From Nitrospiraceae bacterium UBA2600 (GTDB lineage Bacteria > Nitrospirota > Thermodesulfovibrionia > Thermodesulfovibrionales > Thermodesulfovibrionaceae), in contig DDKK01000041.1 of the NCBI GenBank assembly GCA_002339325.1, forward strand, positions 1 to 61,278: a stretch of DNA of 61,278 nt, written 5' to 3'. Numbering within the stretch: position 1 is the first letter of the stretch; every line of letters starts with the position of its first letter. Below the pieces are notes generated by a model that did no database searches, was not told the DNA's origin, and saw only the letters and a list, made by a program, of their open reading frames with translations. Below, in pieces: positions 1 to 7,724 of the stretch. A program made the translations under genes and the position numbers.

Positions 1-17
1 TGAGGGGAGGGAGACAT

Positions 18-215
18 GTGTCTGAAGTTAAAGTTGGGAAAAACGAGAGCCTGGATAGTGCCCTGAGACGTTTTAAAAAGCAGTGCGCAAGGACAGGTAT
101 ACTTTCAGAACTTCGTAAGAGGGAACATTATGAAAAGCCGAGCGTAAAGAGAAAAAAGAAAGTCCTCGCTGCTAAAAAGAAATTAGCGAAAAAAATGAAA
201 CTTTTATCAAGGTAA
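18..215 (+). CDS. rpsU: 30S ribosomal protein S21
   Basis: A 65-residue, very basic protein with the bS21 pattern: an N-terminal part containing ESLDSALRRFKKQC followed by a lysine-rich C-terminal helix (KRKKKVLAAKKKLAKK). bS21 is a small-subunit protein near the anti-Shine-Dalgarno region that helps initiation. The start is the GTG at 18, with a purine-rich ribosome binding site (GGGAGGGAGA) just upstream. The ATG at 16 is out of frame and is not used. It heads the rpsU-dnaG-rpoD macromolecular-synthesis arrangement, here with a NIF3-like gene inserted. Length is normal for the family. Confidence 0.96.
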   Translation: MSEVKVGKNESLDSALRRFKKQCARTGILSELRKREHYEKPSVKRKKKVLAAKKKLAKKMKLLSR

Positions 216-223
216 TCCAATCC

Positions 224-269
224 AAATGGAATGGATGGCTATTAAAGATTATTGCTGTCCATTCCATTT
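224..269 (+). terminator. Perfect 12-bp inverted repeat between rpsU and the NIF3-like gene
   Basis: AAATGGAATGGA at 224-235 is repeated as its exact reverse complement at 258-269, around a 22-nt loop. Only a weak T tract follows (TTTAAATTTTG). It could be a leaky intercistronic terminator or an mRNA stabilising hairpin that lets rpsU be expressed more than dnaG and rpoD. The hairpin is seen directly; its role is inferred. Confidence 0.5.
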
Positions 270-293
270 AAATTTTGAACACTGGAGGCTCCG

Positions 294-1250
294 ATGAAAC
301 TCAAGGATTTTTATAAAAAGGCAATAAAAATAGGAATTGAAAATGACCCCCGTGGAAAAGAAGCAGTTATAAGAGAGCTTGAAAAGAGAAAGAAAGATTA
401 TGAATCCCTTTCTGAAAAAAAGAAGGAATTCTTTGATTTAGAATCTCTTGAAAATCCATATAGCGACTCGCGAATACTTTTTGGTACAGGAGAGGAGGAA
501 ATTAGAACAGTAATAGCTGGTATAGACATGGAAGTAGGTGAAATTGTATTAGCAGATTCTTTAAGAAAAAACGGAACGCCCATAGACCTTGTCTTATCCC
601 ATCATCCTGAAGGTTCAGCTTATGCAAGGTTATATGCTGTAATGTATATGCAGGCTGATATATTAGGAAGATTCGGAGTTCCTATAAATGTTGCAGAGAG
701 CTTAATGGATAAGCGAATAAAAGAGGTAGAAAGAAGGCTTATGCCTGTTAACCATACAAGAGCAGTTGATGCTGCAAGATTACTTAATATACCGTTTATG
801 TGCTTACACACTCCTTCTGACAATATGGTTGCAACTTACTTACAGAGACTTTTTGACGAAAAGAAACCCTATACTCTTGATGATGTTATCGAAATTCTTC
901 TTGAGATACCGGAATACAAAGAAGGAGAGAAAAACAATGCAGGCCCAAAAATTCTCTTAGGCAGTAAAGACAGAAAAGCAGGAAAAATATTTGTTGATAT
1001 GACAGGTGGAACAGAGGGAGCAAAGGATATTTTTCATAGTATGGCATTAAGCGGAATTAATACAGTCGTATGTATGCATTTAAGTGAAGACCACAGAAAA
1101 GAAGCAGAGAAAAATCATATGAATATAATAATTGCTGGGCATATTGCCAGTGACAATCTTGGATTAAATCTGCTTCTTGATAAAGTTTTAGAGGGAGAAG
1201 ATATAAAAATACTTGAATGTTCAGGTTTTAAGCGTGTTGTAAGACAGTAA
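294..1250 (+). CDS. NIF3-like (NGG1p-interacting factor 3 family) metal-binding protein
   Basis: A 318-residue protein. The motif DLVLSHHPEG in the middle supplies the family's metal-ligand histidines, and AGHIASDNLGLNLLLD near the C terminus is the second NIF3 signature. NIF3/DUF34 proteins are dinuclear-metal proteins of unsettled biochemical role, some reported as GTP cyclohydrolase-like. The N-terminal 60 residues are charged and helical and not clearly part of the core. The start ATG follows GGAGG at 284-288. The gene lies between rpsU and dnaG and ends 9 nt before the dnaG start, so it is probably co-transcribed with the replication and transcription genes. The family call is firm, the function is not. 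Confidence 0.85.
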   Translation: MKLKDFYKKAIKIGIENDPRGKEAVIRELEKRKKDYESLSEKKKEFFDLESLENPYSDSRILFGTGEEEIRTVIAGIDMEVGEIVLADSLRKNGTPIDLVLSHHPEGSAYARLYAVMYMQADILGRFGVPINVAESLMDKRIKEVERRLMPVNHTRAVDAARLLNIPFMCLHTPSDNMVATYLQRLFDEKKPYTLDDVIEILLEIPEYKEGEKNNAGPKILLGSKDRKAGKIFVDMTGGTEGAKDIFHSMALSGINTVVCMHLSEDHRKEAEKNHMNIIIAGHIASDNLGLNLLLDKVLEGEDIKILECSGFKRVVRQ

Positions 1251-1259
1251 GCCTTTGTA

Positions 1260-2930
1260 ATGGATTATCAGAAAGTCTTAGAGGAAATTAAAGAGAGAAT
1301 AGATATTGTTGATTTTGTTTCTGAATACGTTAATCTAAAAAAAACAGGGCAAAATTATAGAGGTCTCTGCCCTTTTCATTCCGAAAAAACACCGTCTTTT
1401 TTTGTAAGTCCCTCGAAAAAAATTTTCCATTGTTTTGGCTGTGGAAAAGGTGGCGATATAGTTACTTTTTTAATGGAACACGAGAATATCAGTTTCCAAG
1501 AGGCTTTATCTATTTTAGCTGATAGGGCGGGTATTGAAGTTGAGATAACTAAAGAGAAGCTTTCTTCCACAATAAAAGGAAGGTTATATGAAATTTACAA
1601 ACAAGCTACAGATTTTTATGTAGAAAATTTAAAAAAATCTGACAGAGCAATGAAATATCTGAAGAGTAGAGGTATTGACAATAGAACTATCGAAAAATTT
1701 CAGATAGGATATGCAACCGCTGAAAAAACTGGTCTATTTGATTTGTTGAGAACAAAAAATTTTGATGAAAATGCAATGAAAAAATCAGGTTTAACAGGTA
1801 GTAATGCCGATTTTTTTAGGGAAAGAATTATCTTCCCTATTCATGACTTAGCAGGAAGGGTAATTGGCTTTGGAGGAAGACTGTTAGATTCAAAAAGTGA
1901 ATTGCCCAAGTATATAAATTCGCCAGATACGCCGATTTTTAAAAAAGGAGAAAATCTCTTTGGCTTGTGGTATGCTAAAAGGCACATTAAAGAAAAGGGT
2001 TATGTTATCATAGTGGAAGGATATATGGATGTAATATTATGCCACCAATCTGGTTTTAATAACGTTGTAGCACCTTTAGGAACAGCTCTAACTTTAGAGC
2101 AATTGAAAAAAATCAAGAGAATTACAAATAAGATACTTTTTGTTTTTGATGGTGACGATGCTGGAATAACTGCCGTTGAAAGAAGTCTAATACCGGCCTT
2201 TCAAATGGGATTTATTGCAAAGATAGTTATTCTTAAGGAAAATGAAGACCCTGCCAGTATTCTTCAAAAAGAGGGTGCAAGTTCATTTAAAAGCTATCTT
2301 GCTAAACCACTTACTCCTGTAGATTTTTTTCTTAAAATCAAGAAAAAGAAGACTCTCACCGAAAAAACTCACGATTTTTTAAAGGCAATAGCCAATCTTA
2401 AAGACACCATATACAGAGATGAACTTTTAAAGGATTTTTCAGAAAAGACAGAGTTAAGTGAAGTTACTTTGAGAGATGAACTTAAAAAGATTATATCTAT
2501 TGATAGTAACAAAGAAGATTATGAAGCAAAGAATATCTCGATTTTAAGTGAAGAGGAGATTTTAATTAGGCTACTGATTTCATTTCCAGAGAAAATAAAT
2601 TTGGTGTTCAGTTATATAAGCTTTAGTGATTTCGAAAATTCTATGGTAAAAAATTTAATTATGAAAATCAATAAGTTGTATGATGCGAAAGAGTATTCTT
2701 TTCACAAATTTTTCAATATGATTGATGAGGACGAAAAGGCTTTTATTTCAAAGCTTATAATGTCCTTTGAAATTGAAGAAAATCTCCTGTCTCAATATGT
2801 TAATGACTGCATAAAGAGGATAGCTATAAAGTCAATTAACAAAAAAATCAGGGAAGTTTCTAAGACAGGAGATGAAAACAAGCTCAATGAGCTAATAAAA
2901 GAAAAAATAAAAATACAGGCTCTAAAATGA
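1260..2930 (+). CDS. dnaG: DNA primase
   Basis: A 556-residue bacterial primase that makes RNA primers at the replication fork. The N-terminal CHC2 zinc finger is visible (C37, H40, C58 and C61 in CPFH and CFGCG). The catalytic core follows, then the TOPRIM domain with IIVEGYMDVI and the acidic FDGDDAG motif. The C-terminal part is divergent, as usual for the DnaB-binding domain. The gene overlaps the next gene (rpoD N part) by 4 nt (ATGA), so translation is coupled. The start has a poor Shine-Dalgarno sequence and may rely on readthrough from the NIF3-like gene. Confidence 0.96.
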   Translation: MDYQKVLEEIKERIDIVDFVSEYVNLKKTGQNYRGLCPFHSEKTPSFFVSPSKKIFHCFGCGKGGDIVTFLMEHENISFQEALSILADRAGIEVEITKEKLSSTIKGRLYEIYKQATDFYVENLKKSDRAMKYLKSRGIDNRTIEKFQIGYATAEKTGLFDLLRTKNFDENAMKKSGLTGSNADFFRERIIFPIHDLAGRVIGFGGRLLDSKSELPKYINSPDTPIFKKGENLFGLWYAKRHIKEKGYVIIVEGYMDVILCHQSGFNNVVAPLGTALTLEQLKKIKRITNKILFVFDGDDAGITAVERSLIPAFQMGFIAKIVILKENEDPASILQKEGASSFKSYLAKPLTPVDFFLKIKKKKTLTEKTHDFLKAIANLKDTIYRDELLKDFSEKTELSEVTLRDELKKIISIDSNKEDYEAKNISILSEEEILIRLLISFPEKINLVFSYISFSDFENSMVKNLIMKINKLYDAKEYSFHKFFNMIDEDEKAFISKLIMSFEIEENLLSQYVNDCIKRIAIKSINKKIREVSKTGDENKLNELIKEKIKIQALK

Positions 2931-3274
2931 AAGAAAGAGACGAATTTTCAGATTTATCTGCCGGAGAAAATGAGATTGATGGAGAAAATTTACTCAATGA
3001 TAAGGATTCTGTAAGGCTTTATTTTAAATGTATTGGCTCTTTCCCGGTTTTATCAAAGAAAGAGGAAGAAGAACTCGCAAAAACAATAGACCTTAAAAAA
3101 AATGAATTAATTCGGAAACTTCTCAATATACCTTTTGTTCAAAGAAAGATATATGAACTAAGTAAGGTTTTTTCGAATAATCCAAGAAAAGCACAAGAAA
3201 TACTCGAGGATGAAAGCAGTATCGAACAGATAAGGGAAAAATTTGCAAACTTTCGGAAGATGTCAAAAAAATAA
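2927..3274 (+). CDS. rpoD: RNA polymerase sigma factor RpoD, N-terminal part (reading frame broken)
   Basis: 115 residues covering sigma region 1.2 (DSVRLYFKCIGSFPVLSKKEEEELAKTID) and the beginning of the non-conserved region. The C-terminal half of the same protein continues in the -1 frame from 3274. Stop and next start overlap as TAATG. Two explanations fit. Adding one C after position 3250 joins the frames as ANLSEDVKKIMRRKK, which reads naturally and suggests a single-base deletion in the sequence or the strain. Alternatively, the canonical slippery heptamer A AAA AAA lies at 3265-3271, directly before the stop codon, and a -1 slip there would also fuse the halves. Region 1.1 is absent, so the joined protein of about 425 residues is short for a primary sigma factor. 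Confidence 0.85.
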   Translation: MKERDEFSDLSAGENEIDGENLLNDKDSVRLYFKCIGSFPVLSKKEEEELAKTIDLKKNELIRKLLNIPFVQRKIYELSKVFSNNPRKAQEILEDESSIEQIREKFANFRKMSKK

Positions 3275-4206
3275 TGAGAAGAAAGAAAACTCCTCGAGAT
3301 TTATTAAAAAAAATTTTCGATATACCTTTAAAAGATGAACTTGTAACAATGTTTGTCGATGAACTCGATAGATTTAGCAGGGAAATTCAAAGGGGCTCAA
3401 ATATGGAGGCCATAACAGGACTTTCAAACTACGAGTTCAACGAATTATTCATGGATATCAAAAATCTGTTCAATGAGTATACAGAGGCTAAGAATAAGTT
3501 GATTGAGGCTAATCTAAAACTGGTTGTAAGCATTGCAAAGAGATATCTCGGAAAAGGACTTAATCTTGAAGACCTAATTCAAGAAGGCAACATTGGATTA
3601 ATGAAAGCCGTTGATAAATTTGAATACAAAAAGGGCTTTAAATTTAGCACATATTCTACTTGGTGGATAAGACAGTCAATTACAAGAGCCATTTCAGACT
3701 ACTCAAAAACAATAAGAATCCCTGTACATGTAATGGATAGTGTATGCAAAATAAACAAACTTTGCAGAGAATTAAGCATGACTCCCGAAGGAGAGATTGA
3801 TTTACAAAATGTATCAACCAGTCTAAATATTCCCTTAGAGAAAATCAATGAATTTTTTGTTCTTTGTAAAGAGCCAATATCAATTGATATGTCCGTAAGA
3901 GATGATGATTCTTTATTAAAAGAATTCTTAGAGGATATAAATTCGCCAAATCCATATAAAGAGACTCTTCATCATGACTTAGAGTCAATAATAGACAGGA
4001 TGTTTGATGTTCTAACCGAAAAAGAACGAGAAATAATAATCCAAAGATACGGTCTAAAGGATGGCAAACCAAGAAGTCTTGATGAAGTAAGTAAGATTTA
4101 CTCTGTCTCAAGAGAGAGAATAAGGCAAATTGAATTGAGGGCAATGAGAAAACTTAAGAGGCTTTCAAGGCTTAATTGGCTTAGGGATTTCATAAAAGAA
4201 TCTTGA
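3274..4206 (+). CDS. rpoD: RNA polymerase sigma factor RpoD, regions 2 to 4 (continuation in the -1 frame)
   Basis: A 310-residue open frame with all core sigma-70 regions: 2.1-2.4 (KLVVSIAKRYLGKGL, GNIGLMKAVDKFEY, STYSTWWIRQSITRAI), region 3, and 4.1-4.2 (LTEKEREIIIQRYGL and VSRERIRQIELRAMRKLK, the -35 binding helix-turn-helix). The nominal ATG at 3274 lacks a convincing Shine-Dalgarno sequence, and the frame is open upstream (LSEDVKKI), so it is most likely not an independent start. It follows dnaG as in the classical rpsU-dnaG-rpoD operon, so it should be the primary housekeeping sigma factor and essential; a genuine null is therefore unlikely. Confidence 0.9.
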   Translation: MRRKKTPRDLLKKIFDIPLKDELVTMFVDELDRFSREIQRGSNMEAITGLSNYEFNELFMDIKNLFNEYTEAKNKLIEANLKLVVSIAKRYLGKGLNLEDLIQEGNIGLMKAVDKFEYKKGFKFSTYSTWWIRQSITRAISDYSKTIRIPVHVMDSVCKINKLCRELSMTPEGEIDLQNVSTSLNIPLEKINEFFVLCKEPISIDMSVRDDDSLLKEFLEDINSPNPYKETLHHDLESIIDRMFDVLTEKEREIIIQRYGLKDGKPRSLDEVSKIYSVSRERIRQIELRAMRKLKRLSRLNWLRDFIKES

Positions 4207-4232
4207 CTAATAAGCCTTTATAAGGTTATAGT
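4203..4232 (+). promoter_or_regulatory. Sigma-70 promoter for the CAU-anticodon tRNA
   Basis: -35 TTGACT (4203-4208, overlapping the rpoD stop codon) and -10 TATAGT (4227-4232), spaced by 18 nt. The start would fall near 4239, about 15 nt before the tRNA 5' end. Prediction by eye only. Confidence 0.6.
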
Positions 4233-4253
4233 ATTCAATACACTGCTCATTTA

Positions 4254-4327
4254 GGGCCCATAGCTCAGCTGGCCAGAGCTACCGGCTCATAACCGGTTGG
4301 TCCCAGGTTCGAATCCTGGTGGGCCCA
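4254..4327 (+). tRNA. tRNA with CAU anticodon (tRNA-Ile2 of lysidine type, or elongator tRNA-Met)
   Basis: A full cloverleaf: acceptor GGGCCCA paired with TGGGCCC, D arm GCTC/GAGC, anticodon stem ACCGG/CCGGT with loop CTCATAA (anticodon CAT at 4288-4290), T arm CCAGG/CCTGG with TTCGAAT, discriminator A. CCA is not encoded. G1-C72 pairing rules out an initiator. The acceptor GGGCC(C)A resembles that of tRNA-Ile(GAU) at the end of this window, and GGCTCATAACC is common in tRNA-Ile2. I therefore lean to the isoleucine form modified by TilS; elongator Met cannot be excluded. Confidence 0.9.
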
Positions 4328-4351
4328 TCTCATAAAGGAGAAATTTTAATA

Positions 4352-5089
4352 GTGATTGATGTTCTAAATATTCTTATTCAACTACAGGAAATTGATTCGC
4401 AAATAATTAATTTAAAACAAAAAACTGAATCTTTACCTTTAAAAATAAAAAAATTAGACCAATTAGCAGAAGAGATAGATAAACAATTTGAAAATGAAAG
4501 AAAGAAGCTTTCTACCTTAGAGAAACAAAAAAAAGATAAAGAAAGAGATATAGATGAAATAAACGATAAGATTAAGAAGTTAAAAGAAAAAACCTCTCAA
4601 ATAAAAACCAACAAAGAGTATCAAGCCCTTCTTAAAGAAATTGAGTCGTTTGAGGAAGCTTTAAAAAAGGAAGAAGAAAATCTTTTATTAATAATGTATG
4701 AACTGGATGAAACAAAGAGAAATCTTGAAGATTCGAAGAAAAATGCCGATTTAAAGAAAAAAGAACTCGAATTAGAAAAGATACAAGTGGAGGAAGAAAT
4801 AAAGAGAGTTAACCAAAGCATAGATACTTTAATCGATGAGAGAAGAGGGTTTATAGATAAATTACCTAAGGAAATTTACGATGAGTATAAAGAATTAATG
4901 AAAAAACACAAAGGAATTGCCGTTTCAGAGGTTAAAAATTCTGTATGTCAAGGTTGTTTTCTTCATATACCACCACAATTATATGTGGAAATCAAACTAA
5001 ATCAATCAATTTACCATTGTCCTCAATGCGGAAGAATTCTTTTTTACAAAAAAGAGGAAAATAAAGAAGAAAAGGCTGTATCTGAATGA
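4352..5089 (+). CDS. Coiled-coil protein with C-terminal C4 zinc ribbon (COG1579 type)
   Basis: Residues 1 to about 175 form a long, charged, antiparallel coiled-coil hairpin. The C terminus carries a zinc ribbon with two CxxC pairs (CQGC and CPQC). The family is widespread; a role near nucleic acids is suspected but not established. I place the start at the GTG at 4352, because AAAGGAG at 4334-4340 lies at the right distance; a longer frame from 4319 would start inside the tRNA. That gives 245 residues. It overlaps the RNase HI gene by ATGA, and the nucleic-acid genes that follow suggest an RNA- or DNA-related job. Confidence 0.85.
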   Translation: MIDVLNILIQLQEIDSQIINLKQKTESLPLKIKKLDQLAEEIDKQFENERKKLSTLEKQKKDKERDIDEINDKIKKLKEKTSQIKTNKEYQALLKEIESFEEALKKEEENLLLIMYELDETKRNLEDSKKNADLKKKELELEKIQVEEEIKRVNQSIDTLIDERRGFIDKLPKEIYDEYKELMKKHKGIAVSEVKNSVCQGCFLHIPPQLYVEIKLNQSIYHCPQCGRILFYKKEENKEEKAVSE

Positions 5090-5478
5090 AGGGAAAACTT
5101 TACTGTGATGGAGCTTCTCGAGGAAATCCTGGAGAGGCGGGGGTTGGTTGTCTTCTGATTTATGACAATGAAAGAGTAGAAGTTTCAGAGTATATTGGAA
5201 AAGCAACCAATAATGTAGCTGAATATACTGCTCTAATAAGGGGACTTCAGGAGGCTTTAAGAGTTGGTATAAGTAGTATTGAAATTTTTTTAGACAGTGA
5301 ACTTATTGTGTTACAACTAAAGGGAGTCTACAGAATTAAAAATAAAAATTTACTTCCGTTTTATAATCAAGCAATAAAACTTCTATCAGAATTTAAAAAT
5401 TATGAGATTTTTCACATTCCAAGAGAGAATAACTCTGAGGCAGACAAGCTTGCCAAATTAGCATCGCACAAAGTATGA
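5086..5478 (+). CDS. Ribonuclease HI family protein
   Basis: A 130-residue single-domain RNase H fold enzyme that should cut the RNA strand of RNA-DNA hybrids. All four catalytic acids are visible: D8 (YCDGASRGNPG), E46 (NNVAEYTAL), D70 (FLDSEL) and D120 (NNSEADKLA). It is shorter than E. coli RnhA and lacks the basic-protrusion handle, as in the compact 'reverse transcriptase-like' RNase HI group. Start and stop overlap both neighbours (ATGA at each end), so it belongs to the operon running from the zinc-ribbon gene to the inositol-phosphatase gene. Confidence 0.9.
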   Translation: MKGKLYCDGASRGNPGEAGVGCLLIYDNERVEVSEYIGKATNNVAEYTALIRGLQEALRVGISSIEIFLDSELIVLQLKGVYRIKNKNLLPFYNQAIKLLSEFKNYEIFHIPRENNSEADKLAKLASHKV

Positions 5479-6398
5479 AAGTAAGATGCAAGATATGCGG
5501 TATTATAAAAGAGGGCTTATCTATTAAACATTACAATATTAAGCTTTGCTTCGACTGTTTTCCTCAATTTTTTATAAAACGAGTTCAAAATACAATAGAA
5601 AAGTTTAAAATGTTCAATCAAGACTCTAATTTGATAGTAGCAATCTCTGGTGGGAAAGACAGCATGAGCCTTGCAAAAGCCCTAAAGGAATTAGGTTATA
5701 AAATGAGAGCATTTCATATGAACGTAAATATATCAGAAGTATCACAAAAATCTCAAAGTATTGTTGAAAATTTTTGTAATAAAGAAAATATTCCCCTAAA
5801 AACAATAGAGTTATACGAGCAAATTAAAGCTTCTCTTGAAGATTTATCTAAGATTTCAGGGAAGCCAGTTTGTTCTGTTTGCGGAATGATGAGAAGATAT
5901 TTTATCAACAAAGAAGCACAAGAGGAAGTAATTGTAACAGGTCATACATTAAATGATGAAGTCTCTTTTATATTGAAGAATATTCTTTTTTGGAATGATG
6001 AACTTTTAGCAAGGGTCAATCCTGTTCTTCAGGAAAGGGAAGGTCTAAGCCGAAAGGTAAAGCCGCTATGTCTAATTTCTGAAGAGGAAACTCTTGCTTT
6101 TTGTAAAGTTATGAATATCGAATACGTTGATGAACCCTGTCCAAACAAGCCCGAAATTTATGACATTTTTAAAACTACAGTTAAAGGCTTCAATGATATT
6201 TTCCCTGGGTCAATAGCAGGATTTTATAAAGGATGGTTGAAGAGAAGCAGACAATTTTATGCTTCGTATGAAAAATACATAGAACTCAAAACTTGCCAGA
6301 GTTGTGGCTATCCAACGACTTCTGATTTGTGCAGTGTTTGCAGATTAAAGGAAAAGTTGATACAATATGAAGATGGACGAGGTCTTAAAAGCTGTTAA
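5475..6398 (+). CDS. ttuA: tRNA-5-methyluridine(54) 2-sulfurtransferase, TtuA/Ncs6 family
   Basis: A 307-residue PP-loop ATPase that thiolates tRNA. An N-terminal zinc finger (C5, C8, C25, C28), the ATP pyrophosphatase loop SGGKDS at 58-63, cysteines C133, C136 and C222 matching the [4Fe-4S] ligands of the TtuA group, and a C-terminal zinc finger (CQSCGYPT...CSVC) are all present in the order expected. TtuA makes 2-thioribothymidine at position 54 of the T loop, a modification that stabilises tRNA at high temperature, so the gene is an indicator of thermophily. The partner sulfur carrier TtuB is not in the window. A related TtcA-like activity is the main alternative. Confidence 0.85.
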   Translation: MKVRCKICGIIKEGLSIKHYNIKLCFDCFPQFFIKRVQNTIEKFKMFNQDSNLIVAISGGKDSMSLAKALKELGYKMRAFHMNVNISEVSQKSQSIVENFCNKENIPLKTIELYEQIKASLEDLSKISGKPVCSVCGMMRRYFINKEAQEEVIVTGHTLNDEVSFILKNILFWNDELLARVNPVLQEREGLSRKVKPLCLISEEETLAFCKVMNIEYVDEPCPNKPEIYDIFKTTVKGFNDIFPGSIAGFYKGWLKRSRQFYASYEKYIELKTCQSCGYPTTSDLCSVCRLKEKLIQYEDGRGLKSC

Positions 6399-6894
6399 AG
6401 AGAGAAGAAGCATAAGAACATTCCTAAAAAAGGATATTCCAGAAGAAATAATAAACAAGCTTATAGACTCGATAATATGGGCACCTTCAGCAGGCAATCT
6501 TCAGGCACGAAAGTTTTATTTTATAAAAAATAAGGAGATGAAAATAAAGATTGCTCAGGCAGCTCTATCACAAAACTTCATATCCGAAGCTCCTCTTGTA
6601 ATTGTGGGATGCGTTGATAAAGCCAGAATATATCCAAGATACGGTGAGAGGGGAGTAAATCTATATGCTATTCAAGATGTGGCATGCAGTATTACAAATG
6701 TGATGCTTGTTGCTCATGAAAACGGACTTGGTTCAGTATGGATTGGTGCTTTCAGAGAAGAAGAGGTTGCTAAAATTATTGGTTTGTCACAAAATTTCAG
6801 ACCTGTTGTAATATTACCTGTAGGTTATCCAGCTAACATACCTCTACCTCCTTCCAGAGTAAGTAAAGATGAAGCTGTGGAGTTTATCGAATGA
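6367..6894 (+). CDS. Nitroreductase family protein
   Basis: 175 residues with the FMN-dependent nitroreductase layout: an N-terminal phosphate-binding arginine segment (ERRSIRTF), the SAGNLQARKFYF segment, and the GLGSVWIGAF segment in the C-terminal half. These flavoenzymes reduce nitro compounds, quinones or enones with NAD(P)H; the substrate cannot be read from the sequence. The start overlaps the end of ttuA by 32 nt; a second in-frame ATG at 6373 is equally possible. It overlaps the next gene by ATGA. Confidence 0.88.
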   Translation: MKMDEVLKAVKERRSIRTFLKKDIPEEIINKLIDSIIWAPSAGNLQARKFYFIKNKEMKIKIAQAALSQNFISEAPLVIVGCVDKARIYPRYGERGVNLYAIQDVACSITNVMLVAHENGLGSVWIGAFREEEVAKIIGLSQNFRPVVILPVGYPANIPLPPSRVSKDEAVEFIE

Positions 6895-7679
6895 AATCGA
6901 CCATTAATGTAGCGATTGAAGCGGCAAAACTTGCAGGAAAGATAATTAAAGAGAATATTGGAACGATAACTAAAGAGGATATAACACAGAAAAGCATATC
7001 CGACTATGTAACTAAATTTGACCTTCAGGCTGAAAGAGCGATAATCGAAAAAATAAAAACACACTTTCCAGAACATCAATTTATGGCCGAAGAATCATCG
7101 AACAAAATAAAAAAAGCTGAATATATGTGGATAATTGATCCCCTTGATGGAACTACCAACTTTATTCATGGCTTTCCAGTAGTTGCAATCTCAATCGCTT
7201 TAATGTTTAAGGAAGAGGTTGTAGTAGGCGTAGTTTATGACCCTCTAAGAGATGAGATTTTTTATGCTGAAAAAGGCTCTGGTGCTTTTTTAAATGATGA
7301 AAAAATAGAAGTCTCAACTATAAAAGACCCTTCATTGGCACTTATTGCTACAGGATTTCCTTTTAGAAATAAACATTACATCGATGATTACATGAAAATA
7401 TTCAGAGAACTTCTTTACTCCGTAAGCGACCTCCGTAGACCTGGTGCAGCTGCTCTTGACCTTTGTTATGTTGCCTGTGGAAGAGTAGATGGCTTTTTTG
7501 AGTTTGCTCTCAGTCCATGGGACATAGCAGCAGGGACAGTCATTATAAAAGAAGCAGGAGGAGTTGTGTCTGATTTTGAACGAGGACAGAACTATTTAAA
7601 AACCGGAAATATAATAGCTGGCAATCCTTATGTTCATTCTTTTCTTGTTGAAAAAATAAGGGAAGTGTTAGTTGACTGA
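6891..7679 (+). CDS. Inositol monophosphatase family protein (SuhB-like)
   Basis: 262 residues with the Mg-dependent phosphatase motifs: EES near residue 67, DPLDGTTNF at 83-91 (the metal and substrate loop) and SPWDIAAG near the C terminus. The family hydrolyses inositol-1-phosphate or related sugar phosphates and, in thermophiles, can be a dual inositol/fructose-1,6-bisphosphatase. In E. coli, SuhB also acts in rRNA antitermination. Last gene of the + strand operon, facing rluD head-on. The family is certain, the substrate is not. Confidence 0.9.
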   Translation: MKSTINVAIEAAKLAGKIIKENIGTITKEDITQKSISDYVTKFDLQAERAIIEKIKTHFPEHQFMAEESSNKIKKAEYMWIIDPLDGTTNFIHGFPVVAISIALMFKEEVVVGVVYDPLRDEIFYAEKGSGAFLNDEKIEVSTIKDPSLALIATGFPFRNKHYIDDYMKIFRELLYSVSDLRRPGAAALDLCYVACGRVDGFFEFALSPWDIAAGTVIIKEAGGVVSDFERGQNYLKTGNIIAGNPYVHSFLVEKIREVLVD

Positions 7680-7724
7680 TAATTCAAAATTTTTTTTTCG
7701 GTGTAAAAAATTTTTTTCAGAATT
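7680..7724. other. A/T-tract spacer between convergent operons
   Basis: 45 bases with T9 and T7 runs around CGGTGTAAAAAA. A weak T6/A6 pairing is possible in both directions, but there is no GC-rich stem. It may serve as a poor bidirectional terminator; I see no other element. Confidence 0.35.

Noticed and set aside
4319..4351. Longer N terminus of the zinc-ribbon protein
   Set aside because: It would start inside the tRNA acceptor; the GTG at 4352 has a good ribosome site.
7680..7724. Strong bidirectional terminator
   Set aside because: Only A and T runs, no GC-bearing stem; kept as a spacer.
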